Shown here in pieces: positions 8,637-17,820 of a stretch of 64,000 nt of DNA. Position numbers and translations under genes: made by a program. Each line of letters opens with the position of its first letter. Positions within the stretch are counted from its first letter, which is position 1. The stretch lies in the NCBI RefSeq assembly GCF_025643255.1, contig NZ_CP087112.1, positions 186,001 through 250,000 of the forward strand. Direction: 5' to 3'. Under the pieces are notes generated by a model. That model saw only the letters and a program-made list of their open reading frames with translations, did no database searches and had not been told where the DNA came from. The stretch comes from Halomonas sp. 7T (GTDB lineage: Bacteria > Pseudomonadota > Gammaproteobacteria > Pseudomonadales > Halomonadaceae).

Positions 8637-10403
8637 ATGAAGCTCTCTCCGGCCTACCGCTTAGCCGCCACAATTCTGCATGGTTTTGATGCCTATCGTG
8701 GGCGCTTTAAACAGATCACGGCGGATGCCAGTCGTCGTTTCCGCGATGCCGCGTGGCGTGAGGCGCAGCAAGCGTCCGCTGCCCGTATCAACCTCTACGA
8801 AGAGCGGGTAGGCGATACCCTAGAGCGTTTGCAGCGCACTTTTGAACATGATGTGCTGGCGCACTGTGAAACTTGGGGAGAAGCCCGCGGTCACTATGCC
8901 GAAATGATCGCGCAGCGGCTGGATTACGAGTTGGCAGAGACGTTTTTCAACTCACTCTTTTGCTCAGTGTTTCACTATCGCCACATCCGTAACGAGTGGA
9001 TGTTTGTTTACAGCTCCCGCGAAGACGCTGCTCACCACTCGGGCATTGAACTGTGCCGAAGGCAAGCAGTCAACGGCGACTGGCAAGCGGCACTGGCCTG
9101 GGCGTTGGATGAGGCACCGTTTGATAACCCATTTGCTGACTTGGAGGGTGATATTGCCCTAGGGGCCGATCTGCTGAAAAGCCAGCTCCCAGCGGCTATT
9201 TTGCAGGCTGAAGATGCCCAGATTGAGCTGCTTAAAAACGTCTTTTATCGCAACAAAGGGGCGTACTTGGTGGGTCGTATTTTAGGCGGCGGCGAGCAGG
9301 TGCCGCTGGTACTGCCAGTGCTTCACGGCGAAGGCTTTGGTGAGCAGCAGGGCGGCGATCCGTGCCTGCATTTGGATACGGTGCTCACAGAAACGGATGA
9401 AGTCTCGATTATCTTTTCGTTTACCCGCGCCTATTTTCAGGTGGAAGTACCGGTGCCGAGCGAATTTGTCAGCTACCTAAAGACGCTGATGCCCCATAAG
9501 CCCGAGAGCGAGCTTTACGCGGCGATTGGCTTTTTTAAATACGGCAAAACGGCGTTTTTCCGGGCGCTTAATCTGCAGGTCGCTAAGCGCGAAGATCAGT
9601 TTATTATCGCGCCCGGTGTGCGCGGCATGGTGATGGCGGTGTTTGTACTCCCCAGCTTTCGCACTGTCTTTAAGATCATTAAAGATAAATTTGACCCCGC
9701 CAAGGAGGTTACCCACGCCGTGGTGCGCGAGAAGTATCGGCTGGTAAAGCGCCACGACCGGGTAGGCCGCATGGCGGATACGCAGGAGTTCTCTAACTTT
9801 ACCGTCCGCAAAGACCATTTCGCGCCGGACTGCCTAGAGCATCTGCTGGAAGTCGCGCCCTCTACGGTATCGCTTAAAGATGACAAGGTGATCATCAAGC
9901 ACTGCTACACCGAGCGGATGATGACACCGCTCAATATCTATCTTGAGCAGTGCAGCGCCGATGAGCAGGTGATGGTGCTCAAGGATTACGGCAACGCCAT
10001 CAAGCAGATGGCGGCGGCAAATATTTTTCCTGGCGATATGCTGCTGAAAAACTTCGGTGTCACCCGCCATGGGCGGGTGATTTTTTACGATTATGATGAG
10101 GTCAGCTACCTCACCGAGTGTCGTTTTCGGCACATTCCCAAATCCTACGGTAACGACTTTCAAGGGGGCGGGGCCGAGAGCTTCTCCATTGGCCCCAACG
10201 ACATCTTTCCTGAGGAGTTTGGCCCCTTCATGTTTGCCAACCCTGGGCTACGCGCCGTTTTTATGCAGCAGCATCCTGAGCTATTCGACCCGGATTACTG
10301 GCTGGAGCTGCAGCAGGCGATTGTCGATGGGCGGGTGATCGACGTTTATCCCTACCGTAATAAACAGCGTTTCGCGGGAACGATAGGGCAGCTGGTATAT
10401 TAG
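8637..10403 (+). CDS. aceK: Isocitrate dehydrogenase kinase/phosphatase
   Basis: A 588-residue bifunctional enzyme that phosphorylates isocitrate dehydrogenase to divert carbon into the glyoxylate shunt and dephosphorylates it again. The conserved nucleotide-binding region reads APGVRGMVMAVFVLPSFRTVFK near residues 325-346, followed by KIIKDKFDPAKEV. The acid cluster MLLKNFGVTRHGRVIFYDYDE holds the catalytic metal ligands. Length fits E. coli AceK (578). It is not beside aceA or aceB here, unlike the enteric operon. The ATG at 8637 has only a weak ribosome site but aligns with the family start MKLSPAYRLAATIL. Confidence 0.96.
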   Translation: MKLSPAYRLAATILHGFDAYRGRFKQITADASRRFRDAAWREAQQASAARINLYEERVGDTLERLQRTFEHDVLAHCETWGEARGHYAEMIAQRLDYELAETFFNSLFCSVFHYRHIRNEWMFVYSSREDAAHHSGIELCRRQAVNGDWQAALAWALDEAPFDNPFADLEGDIALGADLLKSQLPAAILQAEDAQIELLKNVFYRNKGAYLVGRILGGGEQVPLVLPVLHGEGFGEQQGGDPCLHLDTVLTETDEVSIIFSFTRAYFQVEVPVPSEFVSYLKTLMPHKPESELYAAIGFFKYGKTAFFRALNLQVAKREDQFIIAPGVRGMVMAVFVLPSFRTVFKIIKDKFDPAKEVTHAVVREKYRLVKRHDRVGRMADTQEFSNFTVRKDHFAPDCLEHLLEVAPSTVSLKDDKVIIKHCYTERMMTPLNIYLEQCSADEQVMVLKDYGNAIKQMAAANIFPGDMLLKNFGVTRHGRVIFYDYDEVSYLTECRFRHIPKSYGNDFQGGGAESFSIGPNDIFPEEFGPFMFANPGLRAVFMQQHPELFDPDYWLELQQAIVDGRVIDVYPYRNKQRFAGTIGQLVY

Positions 10404-10436
10404 TCTGTATGAAGAGCAACCTATTTGAGGAGCAAC

Positions 10437-11150
10437 ATGGCGTCTCCCCCACACTTAGTGGTTTTTACCGGTTCAGGTATCAGTGTCGAGAGTGGCATTA
10501 GGTCGTTTCGCGCCAGTGACGGGCTATGGGAGGAGTACCCTCTAGAGGAAGTGGCCACACCGCAAGGGTGGCGCCGTGACCCCGAACGCGTCTTGGAGTT
10601 TTATAACCAACGCCGAGAGCAGATTCGAAAGGCAAAGCCGAATGCGGCCCATAAAGCGCTGGCGGCGCTTGAAAAAGACGGCTTTAAAGTAAGCGTTGTG
10701 ACGCAAAATATTGACGACCTGCACGAGCGAGCGGGGTCGCGGGAGGTGCTGCATCTGCACGGTGAGATTCTGCAGGCGCGCTCTTCTGTCGATATGCGTC
10801 TTCGCTACCGGCTGCCCAAGGGCGGTATTGCGCTGGGTGATGTATGCGATATGGGCAGCCAGCTGCGCCCCGATGTGGTGTGGTTTGGCGAGTCGGTGCC
10901 GCTATTTGAAGACGCCTGTGAGCTGGTCAGCGAAGCCGACTTTTTTCTGGTGGTCGGTACCTCCTTGGCGGTGATGCCCGCCGCTTCGCTGCTGAGCTAT
11001 ATCGACTACGATACCCCCTGCGCCCTAGTCGACCCCGACGCGGATTCACTTACGCCCCCAGGCGTGTTGGCCATTAACACTACCGCAGGCGAAGGCGTGC
11101 CCGCGCTTGTTAATCAGTGGCGTAAGCAGGGGAGTTTAATACTGCCTTAG
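10437..11150 (+). CDS. Sir2-family NAD-dependent protein deacylase lacking the zinc cysteines
   Basis: A 237-residue sirtuin. The NAD-binding motif GSGISVESGIRSFR, the TQNIDDLHERAG loop and the catalytic histidine in LHLHGEI are intact. Tyr and Arg of FYNQRR match the YxxR pair that gives class III sirtuins (CobB, SIRT5) desuccinylase activity. The four zinc cysteines are not present: the first pair is replaced by QARSSVDMRL and only one Cys (GDVCDMGSQLRP) remains of the second. Such zinc-free forms occur in a recognised bacterial branch. A TTG at 10425 is in frame, but TGAGGAG correctly precedes the ATG at 10437. Its 3' end overlaps the convergent bioA by 4 bases. Confidence 0.9.
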   Translation: MASPPHLVVFTGSGISVESGIRSFRASDGLWEEYPLEEVATPQGWRRDPERVLEFYNQRREQIRKAKPNAAHKALAALEKDGFKVSVVTQNIDDLHERAGSREVLHLHGEILQARSSVDMRLRYRLPKGGIALGDVCDMGSQLRPDVVWFGESVPLFEDACELVSEADFFLVVGTSLAVMPAASLLSYIDYDTPCALVDPDADSLTPPGVLAINTTAGEGVPALVNQWRKQGSLILP

Positions 11151-12427
11151 GGCGTCTGATGCTCTAAAAACCATGCCTTCATCACCCCGGTAATCTGGGT
11201 GATCTCGGCGTCGGAAGCAATGTAGGCGGGCATGGTGTAGAGCCAGCGGCCAATGGGGCGCAGCCATACGCCGCGCTCCCGGGCGAAGCTTGCCACGCCT
11301 TTCAATACCTCGGCGCTATGGGCTTCAATCACCGCCGTGGCCCCTAGCACCCGCACATCGGCTACCGCTGGGTGGGCATTAAGCGCCGTGTCTTCCCGCA
11401 ACTCACGATGTAGCGTTTGGCTAAGGGCGGCAATTTTCGCTAGGTAGTTCTCCTCTTCAAACACGCGAAGGCTCTCCAGCGCGACTCGGCAAGCCAGCGG
11501 GTTGCCCATAAAGGTAGGGCCGTGCATAAAGGCGTGATGGGGGCTGTCGCCGATAAACGCGTCGTGGACGCGATCCGTGGCAAGCGTAGCCGCATGGCCC
11601 AAGTAGCCGCCGGTCAGCCCTTTGGAAAGCACCATAATATCCGGTGTTACATCGGCGTGATTGGCCGCAAACAGTTTGCCGGTGCGGCCAAAACCGGTAG
11701 CAACTTCATCAAAAATCAGCAGCACGCCAAACTCATCGCATAGCGCCCGTGCGCCGCGTAGGTAGTGGGGCGAGGTCATGTTTAGCCCGCCCGCCGCCTG
11801 CAGCAAAGGCTCCATTAACAGCGCGGCAATCTCATGGTGATGCCGTTCAAGCACGCAGCGCAAGGCGCTAAGGTCGTGTTCGACCTGTTCCATGCTGGCA
11901 TGGAACAGGGCGGTAGGTGCCGGGGCAAAGTGGTGTTGGGGCAGCAGGCTTGCGAACAGGCTGTGCATGCCTTCTTCGGGGTCGCACACCGCCATACAGC
12001 CGGTGGTGTCGCCATGGTAGGCCTTCATTAAAGAGAGCATCTTGCGTTTTTCGGGGTGGCCGATAAGCACTTGGTACTGCAAAGCCATTTTCATCGCCAC
12101 TTCCATGCCCACCGAGCCGCTGTCGGAGTAGAACACGTGATTCAGCCCCGGTGGGGTAATACGCACCAGCGCTTGCGCGAGCTGGTCGGCGGGGTCGTGG
12201 GTGAGACCACCCAGCATGACATGGCAAAGCTCGCCCGCCTGCTCGCGAATCGCGGCCACTAAACGCGGATGGGCGTAGCCATGAATCATGCACCACCAGG
12301 AGCAGGTGGCATCCAGCAGGTGTTCGCCACTGTCCAGGGTAAAGTGGCTGCCGCGTCCCCCCACCACCTTGGGAGCCGGTGTTTGGGTTTTTAGGTGGGC
12401 GTAAGGGTGCCAAACAGGAGAATTCAT
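11147..12427 (-). CDS. bioA: Adenosylmethionine-8-amino-7-oxononanoate aminotransferase
   Basis: A 426-residue PLP enzyme that transfers the amino group of S-adenosylmethionine to KAPA, giving DAPA, the third step of the ring assembly in biotin synthesis. The substrate region ATCSWWCMIHGYAHP, the conserved YHGDTTGCMAV and the aldimine lysine in VLSKGLTGGYLGHAA mark the BioA branch of class III aminotransferases. It is the last gene of the bio operon. Its start ATG overlaps the bioD stop by one base (TAATG), so the two are translationally coupled. Confidence 0.96.
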   Translation of the reverse strand: MNSPVWHPYAHLKTQTPAPKVVGGRGSHFTLDSGEHLLDATCSWWCMIHGYAHPRLVAAIREQAGELCHVMLGGLTHDPADQLAQALVRITPPGLNHVFYSDSGSVGMEVAMKMALQYQVLIGHPEKRKMLSLMKAYHGDTTGCMAVCDPEEGMHSLFASLLPQHHFAPAPTALFHASMEQVEHDLSALRCVLERHHHEIAALLMEPLLQAAGGLNMTSPHYLRGARALCDEFGVLLIFDEVATGFGRTGKLFAANHADVTPDIMVLSKGLTGGYLGHAATLATDRVHDAFIGDSPHHAFMHGPTFMGNPLACRVALESLRVFEEENYLAKIAALSQTLHRELREDTALNAHPAVADVRVLGATAVIEAHSAEVLKGVASFARERGVWLRPIGRWLYTMPAYIASDAEITQITGVMKAWFLEHQTP

Positions 12428-13149
12428 TAGGTGGCTTCCTGGTGCAGCGTGGGCGCGTTAAGCAGCGGTGTTAACGACAGATAAGGATGGGCCTGCGCCG
12501 CATTCGGGGTCGCTAAATGGGGAATAATGCCCAGGCACGGCGCTGGCAGTGTGGCATTGAGGAGCGCTAGGTTAGCGTCAAAACGTGACTGATTTGCGGT
12601 AAATTCAGGGTCCACCACGCTGCCGACCCAGCCCGCAAGCGTTAGGCCATCGGCCGCGATTACCTCCGCGGTGAGCCGTGCATGGTTAAGGCAGCCTAAT
12701 TTGAGACCCACCACCAATATCACCGGCAGTTGCAGTGCGTTGGGAATATCAGAGAAGTCTTCATGCGCGTTAAGCGGTACCCGCCAACCGCCCGCACCCT
12801 CTATCAGCGTTAGATCGTGCTGTGTGTGGTGAAGTGTTTGTTGCAGTACCTCCGTTACCTTCGCCACGCTCAGCACAGCGCCTGCTTCCTGGGCGGCCAA
12901 GTGTGGAGCAATGGCGGGGGCGAACGCCCAGGGGTTAACGGTTTCGTAGCGAACGGGTGGCGTGCTTTGCGCCTGAAGCGCTAGGGCATCGCTATTGCGC
13001 AGCCCCTCTGGCGTAGTACGGCTGCCCGAGGCTATTGGCTTAAGCCCTAGCGTACTAAGCTGCTGCTTTTTAGCGGCGCATAGCAGGGCGCTGGTCGCCA
13101 GGGTTTTACCTGCATCGGTATCCGTACCGGTGACGAAATAGGTGGTCAT
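12427..13149 (-). CDS. bioD: Dethiobiotin synthetase
   Basis: A 240-residue ATP-dependent carboxylase that closes the ureido ring of DAPA to dethiobiotin. The P-loop is FVTGTDTDAGKTLATSALL at residues 5-23, and the magnesium/nucleotide acid motif IEGAGGWRVPL is at about 117-127; both are diagnostic. The substrate lysine lies in LGLKPIASG. It begins within the bioC stop (4-base overlap) and ends at the bioA start, in a polycistronic unit. Confidence 0.96.
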   Translation of the reverse strand: MTTYFVTGTDTDAGKTLATSALLCAAKKQQLSTLGLKPIASGSRTTPEGLRNSDALALQAQSTPPVRYETVNPWAFAPAIAPHLAAQEAGAVLSVAKVTEVLQQTLHHTQHDLTLIEGAGGWRVPLNAHEDFSDIPNALQLPVILVVGLKLGCLNHARLTAEVIAADGLTLAGWVGSVVDPEFTANQSRFDANLALLNATLPAPCLGIIPHLATPNAAQAHPYLSLTPLLNAPTLHQEAT

Positions 13150-13937
13150 GGCGTTTTTTCCAGGTGCAGGGTGAAACAGTGGTAGCTAACCGGCAGCCCT
13201 TGAGGTTCACGTAAGGTTTCAAAACGTGCTTGGGCAGCGGCCAGTTCACGACGGGTAAGCTGTGCATTGGACCGTGTTACCTGAGCCCCCACGCCTTTTA
13301 TCGAAGCCATAACGGCGCGTAGGTCGGGGTAATAAAATTGCCGCTGCTCGGCGGTGCTGCGAACCAGCGTTAAGCCGCTTTGGGCAACCGCACGTTCAAC
13401 CGAGGCGGCATCGGGCATTTGCAGCAGTGCTTCTGGCCGCTGCCAGGCGGTGGCGACTTCTTTCAACGTGCCGGGTAGCAGCGTGGTTATATGTACCTCA
13501 CCGCCGGGGGTGAGCACTCGCGCCAGCTCCTGCATTACGGCGTTTATATCGCTGCACCACTGAATTGCCAGGTTGGAAACAATCAGATCGAAACGGCTGC
13601 TCTCGAACGGCAGCGCGGCGGCGTCGCCCTGTTGCCAAGTAATCACATCACCGTAAAGCGCCTGGGCATGGGCGAGCATGCCCGGGGCAATATCCAGCCC
13701 CGTAAGGTGGGCGTGGGGGTAGCGCGCGGCCAGCTGCTGGGTCCAATAGCCGGTGCCGCAGCCGAGGTCTAGCACGCTCTTGGCGTGGGTGGGCAGCGCC
13801 CGCCACAGTGCTTTGCCTATTTCACGCTGGGCGCTGGCGAGCGCGTCGTATTGCGGGGCCGCCCGAGAGAAAGCCCGAGCGACACTTGCCTGCCAGTTCG
13901 GCAGCTGGGTGGTCGGCGTAGCTAGCGTGCTGCTCAT
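13146..13937 (-). CDS. bioC: Malonyl-ACP O-methyltransferase
   Basis: A 263-residue SAM-dependent methyltransferase that caps malonyl-ACP as a methyl ester so that fatty-acid synthesis can make the pimeloyl chain. SAM motif I is VLDLGCGTGYWTQQLA at about residues 58-73, with the acid partner in LTGLDIAPGML. The N-terminal ARAFSRAAPQYDALASAQREIG is characteristic of BioC. AAGGAGACGCC precedes its ATG. It overlaps bioH by 4 bases, the partner that later removes the methyl group. Confidence 0.95.
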   Translation of the reverse strand: MSSTLATPTTQLPNWQASVARAFSRAAPQYDALASAQREIGKALWRALPTHAKSVLDLGCGTGYWTQQLAARYPHAHLTGLDIAPGMLAHAQALYGDVITWQQGDAAALPFESSRFDLIVSNLAIQWCSDINAVMQELARVLTPGGEVHITTLLPGTLKEVATAWQRPEALLQMPDAASVERAVAQSGLTLVRSTAEQRQFYYPDLRAVMASIKGVGAQVTRSNAQLTRRELAAAQARFETLREPQGLPVSYHCFTLHLEKTP

Positions 13938-14674
13938 GGCGTCTCCTTAACGGCCTGCTGGGTAAACGTGGCGGCGTGTTCAGTGATGACGACGGCCAAC
14001 TCGGCGGGCTGTGAAAGCATTGGGCAGTGCCCCGCGTGGGCGAGTCGGGCAGCCTGCGCACGCTGGCCAGAAGGCACTAACGGGTCGTGCTCACCGACTA
14101 ACCGACCGACCGGACAGGGCGCATCTTGCAAACGCTGGGTGTTGTCCAGGGTGGCCAGCCAGTGAAGCCCTTGGGACAGCGTGCTTGGCGTGGCACTTGG
14201 GGTGTCCCCCAGCAGGGTGCGCAGCTGCTGATAGGCGTGGCGAGCGTTAGGCTCACCCTGGCTTTGCCAGCGTAAAAAGTGTTGCCAGGTGGCGTTAGGG
14301 TCGCGGGCAAACGCGCGCTGAAAAGTGGCAAGCTCAGCGGGGCTTACGCCGTCATCGCTACAAAACCGCTCCCCTGCGCCAATCAGGATAAGGCCTCGCG
14401 GGGTGGGTAGGTGGTCAAGCAGCGCGGCTGCCAGAAGTCCGCCTAGCGACCAGCCCACCCACACAGCGTCATTGGGCAGCTGGTCAGCCATGGCATGGGC
14501 AAGCGAGGTAAGAGTGGCAGGTTCTGGCAGCGCGGCCACGTCACCGTACCCCGGCCACTCTACGCAGCTGACCTCACACCCATCAGGCCAATAGCCGACA
14601 AGGGGCTGCCAAATACGCTGATCGACTCCCCAGCCAGACAGCAGCACCAAACGTTGAGGTGCTAAGCGGGGCAT
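13934..14674 (-). CDS. bioH: Pimeloyl-ACP methyl ester carboxylesterase
   Basis: A 246-residue alpha/beta hydrolase that hydrolyses the methyl ester of pimeloyl-ACP and so ends the BioC detour. The oxyanion segment LVLLSGWGVDQRIWQPL, the nucleophile elbow VGWSLGGLLAAAL, the acid in VGEHDPLVPS and the histidine in HAGHCPMLSQP complete the catalytic triad. A TTG further upstream is in frame, but GGGAGG seven bases before the ATG at 14674 decides the start. It overlaps the end of bioF by 13 bases. Confidence 0.93.
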   Translation of the reverse strand: MPRLAPQRLVLLSGWGVDQRIWQPLVGYWPDGCEVSCVEWPGYGDVAALPEPATLTSLAHAMADQLPNDAVWVGWSLGGLLAAALLDHLPTPRGLILIGAGERFCSDDGVSPAELATFQRAFARDPNATWQHFLRWQSQGEPNARHAYQQLRTLLGDTPSATPSTLSQGLHWLATLDNTQRLQDAPCPVGRLVGEHDPLVPSGQRAQAARLAHAGHCPMLSQPAELAVVITEHAATFTQQAVKETP

Positions 14675-15816
14675 GCCGCTTCCTCCCGCTGGCAAGCGGC
14701 AAGCCCTTCCAGCAGGCGATCAATATCGTGACAGGTGTGGCGGGCGCTTAACGTAATGCGCAGCCGCGCTGCGCCGTTGGGCACGGTGGGTGGCCGAATC
14801 GCCCCCACCTGAATACCTTGCTCGGTGAGCTGGCTGGCCCACGCCAGGGTGCGCGGTTCGTTGCTCAATAAGAGCGGTTGAATCGGGGTAAGTGATTCGG
14901 TGAGCGGTAAGCCAAGCGCTTGGGCCTGTTGGCGGAAGTAGCGGATGTTATGGTGGAGGCGCTGGCGGTGCTCTGGCTCGCGCTGCACGATTGATAGCGC
15001 TTCCAGGGTTGATGCTGCAATGCTGGGGGGCTGCGCGGTGGTATACACATAGCTGCGCGCAAACTGGGTGATATGCTCGATGAGTGCGGCATCACCGGCC
15101 ACAAAAGCACCGGCAGTGCCGAGTGCTTTGCCCAGCGTGCCCACCAAAATGGGCACACGCTGGCTGTCGAAACCTTCCACGCAGCCGCTACCGTTATCGC
15201 CCAACACGCCCAGGCCATGCGCGTCATCAATCATCAGCCATGCGTTGTGCTGCTGACTGATAGAGGCAAGGGTGGCGATATCGGCAACGTCGCCATCCAT
15301 GCTAAATACGCCGTCACTGACCACCAGCTGATGAGTGGCCGTGCTGCGCAAAAGCAGACGCTCAAGATCCGCGCTGTCACGGTGGTGAAAGCGCCGCGAG
15401 CGAGCACCGCTAAGCGCCGCGCCATCTAGCAACGAGGCATGGTTGAAACGGTCTTGAAAAATAGCCGTGTGTGGGTCGGCCAGCGCTTGCAGCACGCCAA
15501 GGTTCGCCATATAGCCGGTAGAGAACAGTAGCGCTCGCTCGCGCCCTGTCCAACGCGCCAGGGCGTCTTCCAGTGCGTCGTGTATCGCCAGATGGCCGCT
15601 CACTAGGTGCGACGCCCCCGCGCCTGCGCCAAAGCGGCGAGCCCCTTCTGCCTGCGCGGCCTGTACCCGAGGGTCGTGGGCTAGGCCGAGGTAGTCGTTT
15701 CCCGCAAAGTCGAGCCCGCAGTGGGTGTTTACTAACCGCTTACGCCAGCGCTGCTCATCAACACGCTGTTGGCGAGCGCTCGCTAAGCGTTTTTGCCACG
15801 CGTCAGACACTGGCAT
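14662..15816 (-). CDS. bioF: 8-Amino-7-oxononanoate synthase
   Basis: A 384-residue PLP enzyme of the alpha-oxoamine synthase family condensing pimeloyl-ACP (or -CoA) with alanine to form KAPA. The N-terminal [18 protein letters not shown], the cofactor-stacking region [17 protein letters not shown] and the aldimine lysine in [17 protein letters not shown] are all present. Length equals E. coli BioF (384). It overlaps the 3' end of bioB by 14 bases and the start of bioH by 13, showing tight packing of the operon. Confidence 0.96.
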   Translation of the reverse strand: MPVSDAWQKRLASARQQRVDEQRWRKRLVNTHCGLDFAGNDYLGLAHDPRVQAAQAEGARRFGAGAGASHLVSGHLAIHDALEDALARWTGRERALLFSTGYMANLGVLQALADPHTAIFQDRFNHASLLDGAALSGARSRRFHHRDSADLERLLLRSTATHQLVVSDGVFSMDGDVADIATLASISQQHNAWLMIDDAHGLGVLGDNGSGCVEGFDSQRVPILVGTLGKALGTAGAFVAGDAALIEHITQFARSYVYTTAQPPSIAASTLEALSIVQREPEHRQRLHHNIRYFRQQAQALGLPLTESLTPIQPLLLSNEPRTLAWASQLTEQGIQVGAIRPPTVPNGAARLRITLSARHTCHDIDRLLEGLAACQREEAACPA

Positions 15817-16873
15817 CTACCGCGAGCTCGGCGGCACGCTGCTGCTGTGTCTGCTGGGCGATGCGGGCCGCTTGAGTGTCTTCGCTTTCGCAGGTCTCAC
15901 GTTTTTCAGGATGCAGGCCCAGTTTGGCAAACAGCGCACGGTCGCGATCCGCTTGGGGATTGCCGGTGGTCAGCAGTTTATCGCCGTAGAAAATCGAGTT
16001 AGCCCCGGCAAGAAATGCCAATGCCTGGGTGGATTCGCTCATCTGCTCGCGGCCTGCCGAGAGCCGCACATGGCTTTGCGGCATCATAATGCGGGCAACG
16101 GCGATGGCGCGGATAAACTCAATGGGGTCTAAGTCTTCGACGTTTTCCAGCGGCGTGCCGGGCACTTTTACCAGCATATTGATAGGCACGGATTCAGGAT
16201 GCGGCGATAGTTTCGCCAACTGCTGTAGAAGCGCACTACGGTCTTGCGCGCCTTCACCCATACCGAGAATGCCGCCGGAGCACACCTTCATGCCCGCTTC
16301 GCGCACGGTGGCCAGGGTGTCCAGGCGGTCGCTGAACGTGCGGGTGGTGATAATTTCGCCGTAGAAATCCGGCGAGGTATCCAGGTTATGGTTGTAGTAA
16401 TCGAGCCCAGCCGCCGCCAAGCGATTGGCTTGGTCGCCGTCAACCATGCCCAGGGTCATGCAGGTTTCAAGTCCTAAGGCTTTGACCTGGCGAACCATCT
16501 CTTCCACTAATACAAGGTCTTTGTCCCGCGGGCTGCGCCACGCAGCGCCCATGCAGAAGCGGCTGGCGCCAGCCTCTTTAGCGGCTTGGGCTTGGGCCAC
16601 CACTTTTTCGATCTCCAGCAGCTTCTCTTTTTCTAGCTGGGTGTTGTAGTGGCCCGACTGTGGGCAGTATTTGCAGTCTTCCGGGCAGGCCCCCGTTTTG
16701 ATAGAGAGCAAGGTAGAAACCTGCACCGCATTGGCATCAAAATGTGCCCGATGCACCTGCTGGGCCTTAAACAGTAGGTCATTGAAAGGCAGCGCAAACA
16801 GCGCGTTAATCTCTTCCAGTGTCCAATCGTGGCGGGTAGCAGTGGTGTCGGCAGTGAAGGCGTTGGCGGTCAC
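15803..16873 (-). CDS. bioB: Biotin synthase
   Basis: A 356-residue radical SAM enzyme that inserts sulfur into dethiobiotin in the last step of biotin formation. The radical SAM cluster motif is in [12 protein letters not shown] (CxxxCxxC), and the second cluster ligands lie in [20 protein letters not shown] and [13 protein letters not shown], with the arginine in [13 protein letters not shown]. The start is a GTG with a weak AAGG ribosome site. It is the first gene of bioBFHCDA and is divergent from the DTW-domain gene. An inverted repeat overlaps its promoter. Confidence 0.96.
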   Translation of the reverse strand: MTANAFTADTTATRHDWTLEEINALFALPFNDLLFKAQQVHRAHFDANAVQVSTLLSIKTGACPEDCKYCPQSGHYNTQLEKEKLLEIEKVVAQAQAAKEAGASRFCMGAAWRSPRDKDLVLVEEMVRQVKALGLETCMTLGMVDGDQANRLAAAGLDYYNHNLDTSPDFYGEIITTRTFSDRLDTLATVREAGMKVCSGGILGMGEGAQDRSALLQQLAKLSPHPESVPINMLVKVPGTPLENVEDLDPIEFIRAIAVARIMMPQSHVRLSAGREQMSESTQALAFLAGANSIFYGDKLLTTGNPQADRDRALFAKLGLHPEKRETCESEDTQAARIAQQTQQQRAAELAVDASV

Positions 16874-16894
16874 AGGTAAACCTTTTTTCTTTTG

Positions 16895-16940
16895 AAAGTT
16901 GACAAGACTTTATCGGTGAGTTGCTTTTAGTGTCAACTTT
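16895..16940 (-). promoter_or_regulatory. bioB promoter inside a 10-base inverted repeat
   Basis: AAAGTTGACA (16895-16904) and TGTCAACTTT (16931-16940) are exact inverted repeats 26 bases apart. Reading toward bioB, the distal arm supplies a consensus TTGACA (-35), and GATAAA (-10, complement of 16909-16914) follows after 16 bases. The layout resembles the BirA biotin operator of enteric bacteria, but arm sequence and spacing differ from TTGTAAACC-N16-GGTTTACAA, so the regulator is unproven. Confidence 0.55.
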
Positions 16941-17055
16941 AAAAGCTATACAGGTTTACTGGGGTGGCAGAAAGAGCGCGACGTTCGTCATGGTGGGCGG
17001 GCTGCTATATACTCTGCGCCCTTTTAATTGTCTTCTTTAAATCGTTGGAGCGCAG

Positions 17056-17820
17056 ATGCCTGACGCTACCTCTCTGCCGCCTGAGCACACTGAACGTGAT
17101 CCGGTCACGGGGCACCCACGACCGCCTCGGCGTGAATTTAAAGCGCGGGGTAGTTTTGTGACGCGCTGTGATGGGTGCAATCTACCTGAACTTAACTGCC
17201 TGTGCCCTTATCAAGTAAAGGCCGAGAGCGACGCCCAGGTGTGGCTAATCACCCACTCTATTGAGCACTTTAAACCCACCAATACCGGGCGGTTGATTGG
17301 TGATGTGCTGGCCAGTACCCGTGTGTTTACCTGGTATCGCACCGCGCCGGATGAAACGCTAGCGGCCCTGCTTGAAGACCCGCGCTACGCGCCCTTTGTG
17401 ATTTTTCCTGACGATCAGCCGGACTACGCCGACCGGGTGGTGAATATCGACGCCGTCCATACCGCCAAGCAGCAGGCGCGCATTCCGGTGTTTATCATTT
17501 TAGATGGGACGTGGCGTCAGGCGCGGCGCATGTTTCGTAAGAGCCCTTACTTGGATACGTTGCCGGTATTGCCGCTACGTACCGAGCGTGAAACGCGCTA
17601 TCGGCTGCGTAAGCCGGCTTCAAAAGCGCACCTTTGCACGGTTGAAGTGGCCATTGAACTGCTGCGCCAGAGCGGCGATGAAGATGCGGCAAGCGTCTTG
17701 GATGACTATTTTGATGTGTTCAACGACAGCTACGCTGAGAGCCGCTACTACCGCAAAATTGCAGAACCAACCGCTGCCATGCAGCGGTTGTCAGCTCGTC
17801 AAACGGAGGGCGGCGTTTAA
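17056..17820 (+). CDS. DTW-domain tRNA-uridine aminocarboxypropyltransferase (TapT-like)
   Basis: A 254-residue SPOUT-related enzyme of the DTW family, which transfers the aminocarboxypropyl group of SAM to uridine 47 of tRNA, giving acp3U. The defining D-T-W triplet is in FIILDGTWRQARRMFRKSPYL. N-terminal cysteines (TRCDGCNLPELNCLCPYQ) look like a zinc-binding knot. The C-terminal segment SYAESRYYRKIA is also typical. GGAG precedes the ATG. It is divergent from bioB, sharing a 182-base regulatory region, and its stop overlaps the convergent TraB-family gene by 4 bases. Confidence 0.9.
   Translation: MPDATSLPPEHTERDPVTGHPRPPRREFKARGSFVTRCDGCNLPELNCLCPYQVKAESDAQVWLITHSIEHFKPTNTGRLIGDVLASTRVFTWYRTAPDETLAALLEDPRYAPFVIFPDDQPDYADRVVNIDAVHTAKQQARIPVFIILDGTWRQARRMFRKSPYLDTLPVLPLRTERETRYRLRKPASKAHLCTVEVAIELLRQSGDEDAASVLDDYFDVFNDSYAESRYYRKIAEPTAAMQRLSARQTEGGV

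Noticed and set aside
16876..16959. GTAAACC and GGTTTAC as a BirA operator
   Set aside because: The halves resemble BirA arms but are 70 bases apart, far beyond the known spacing, and the first lies in the bioB ribosome-site region.
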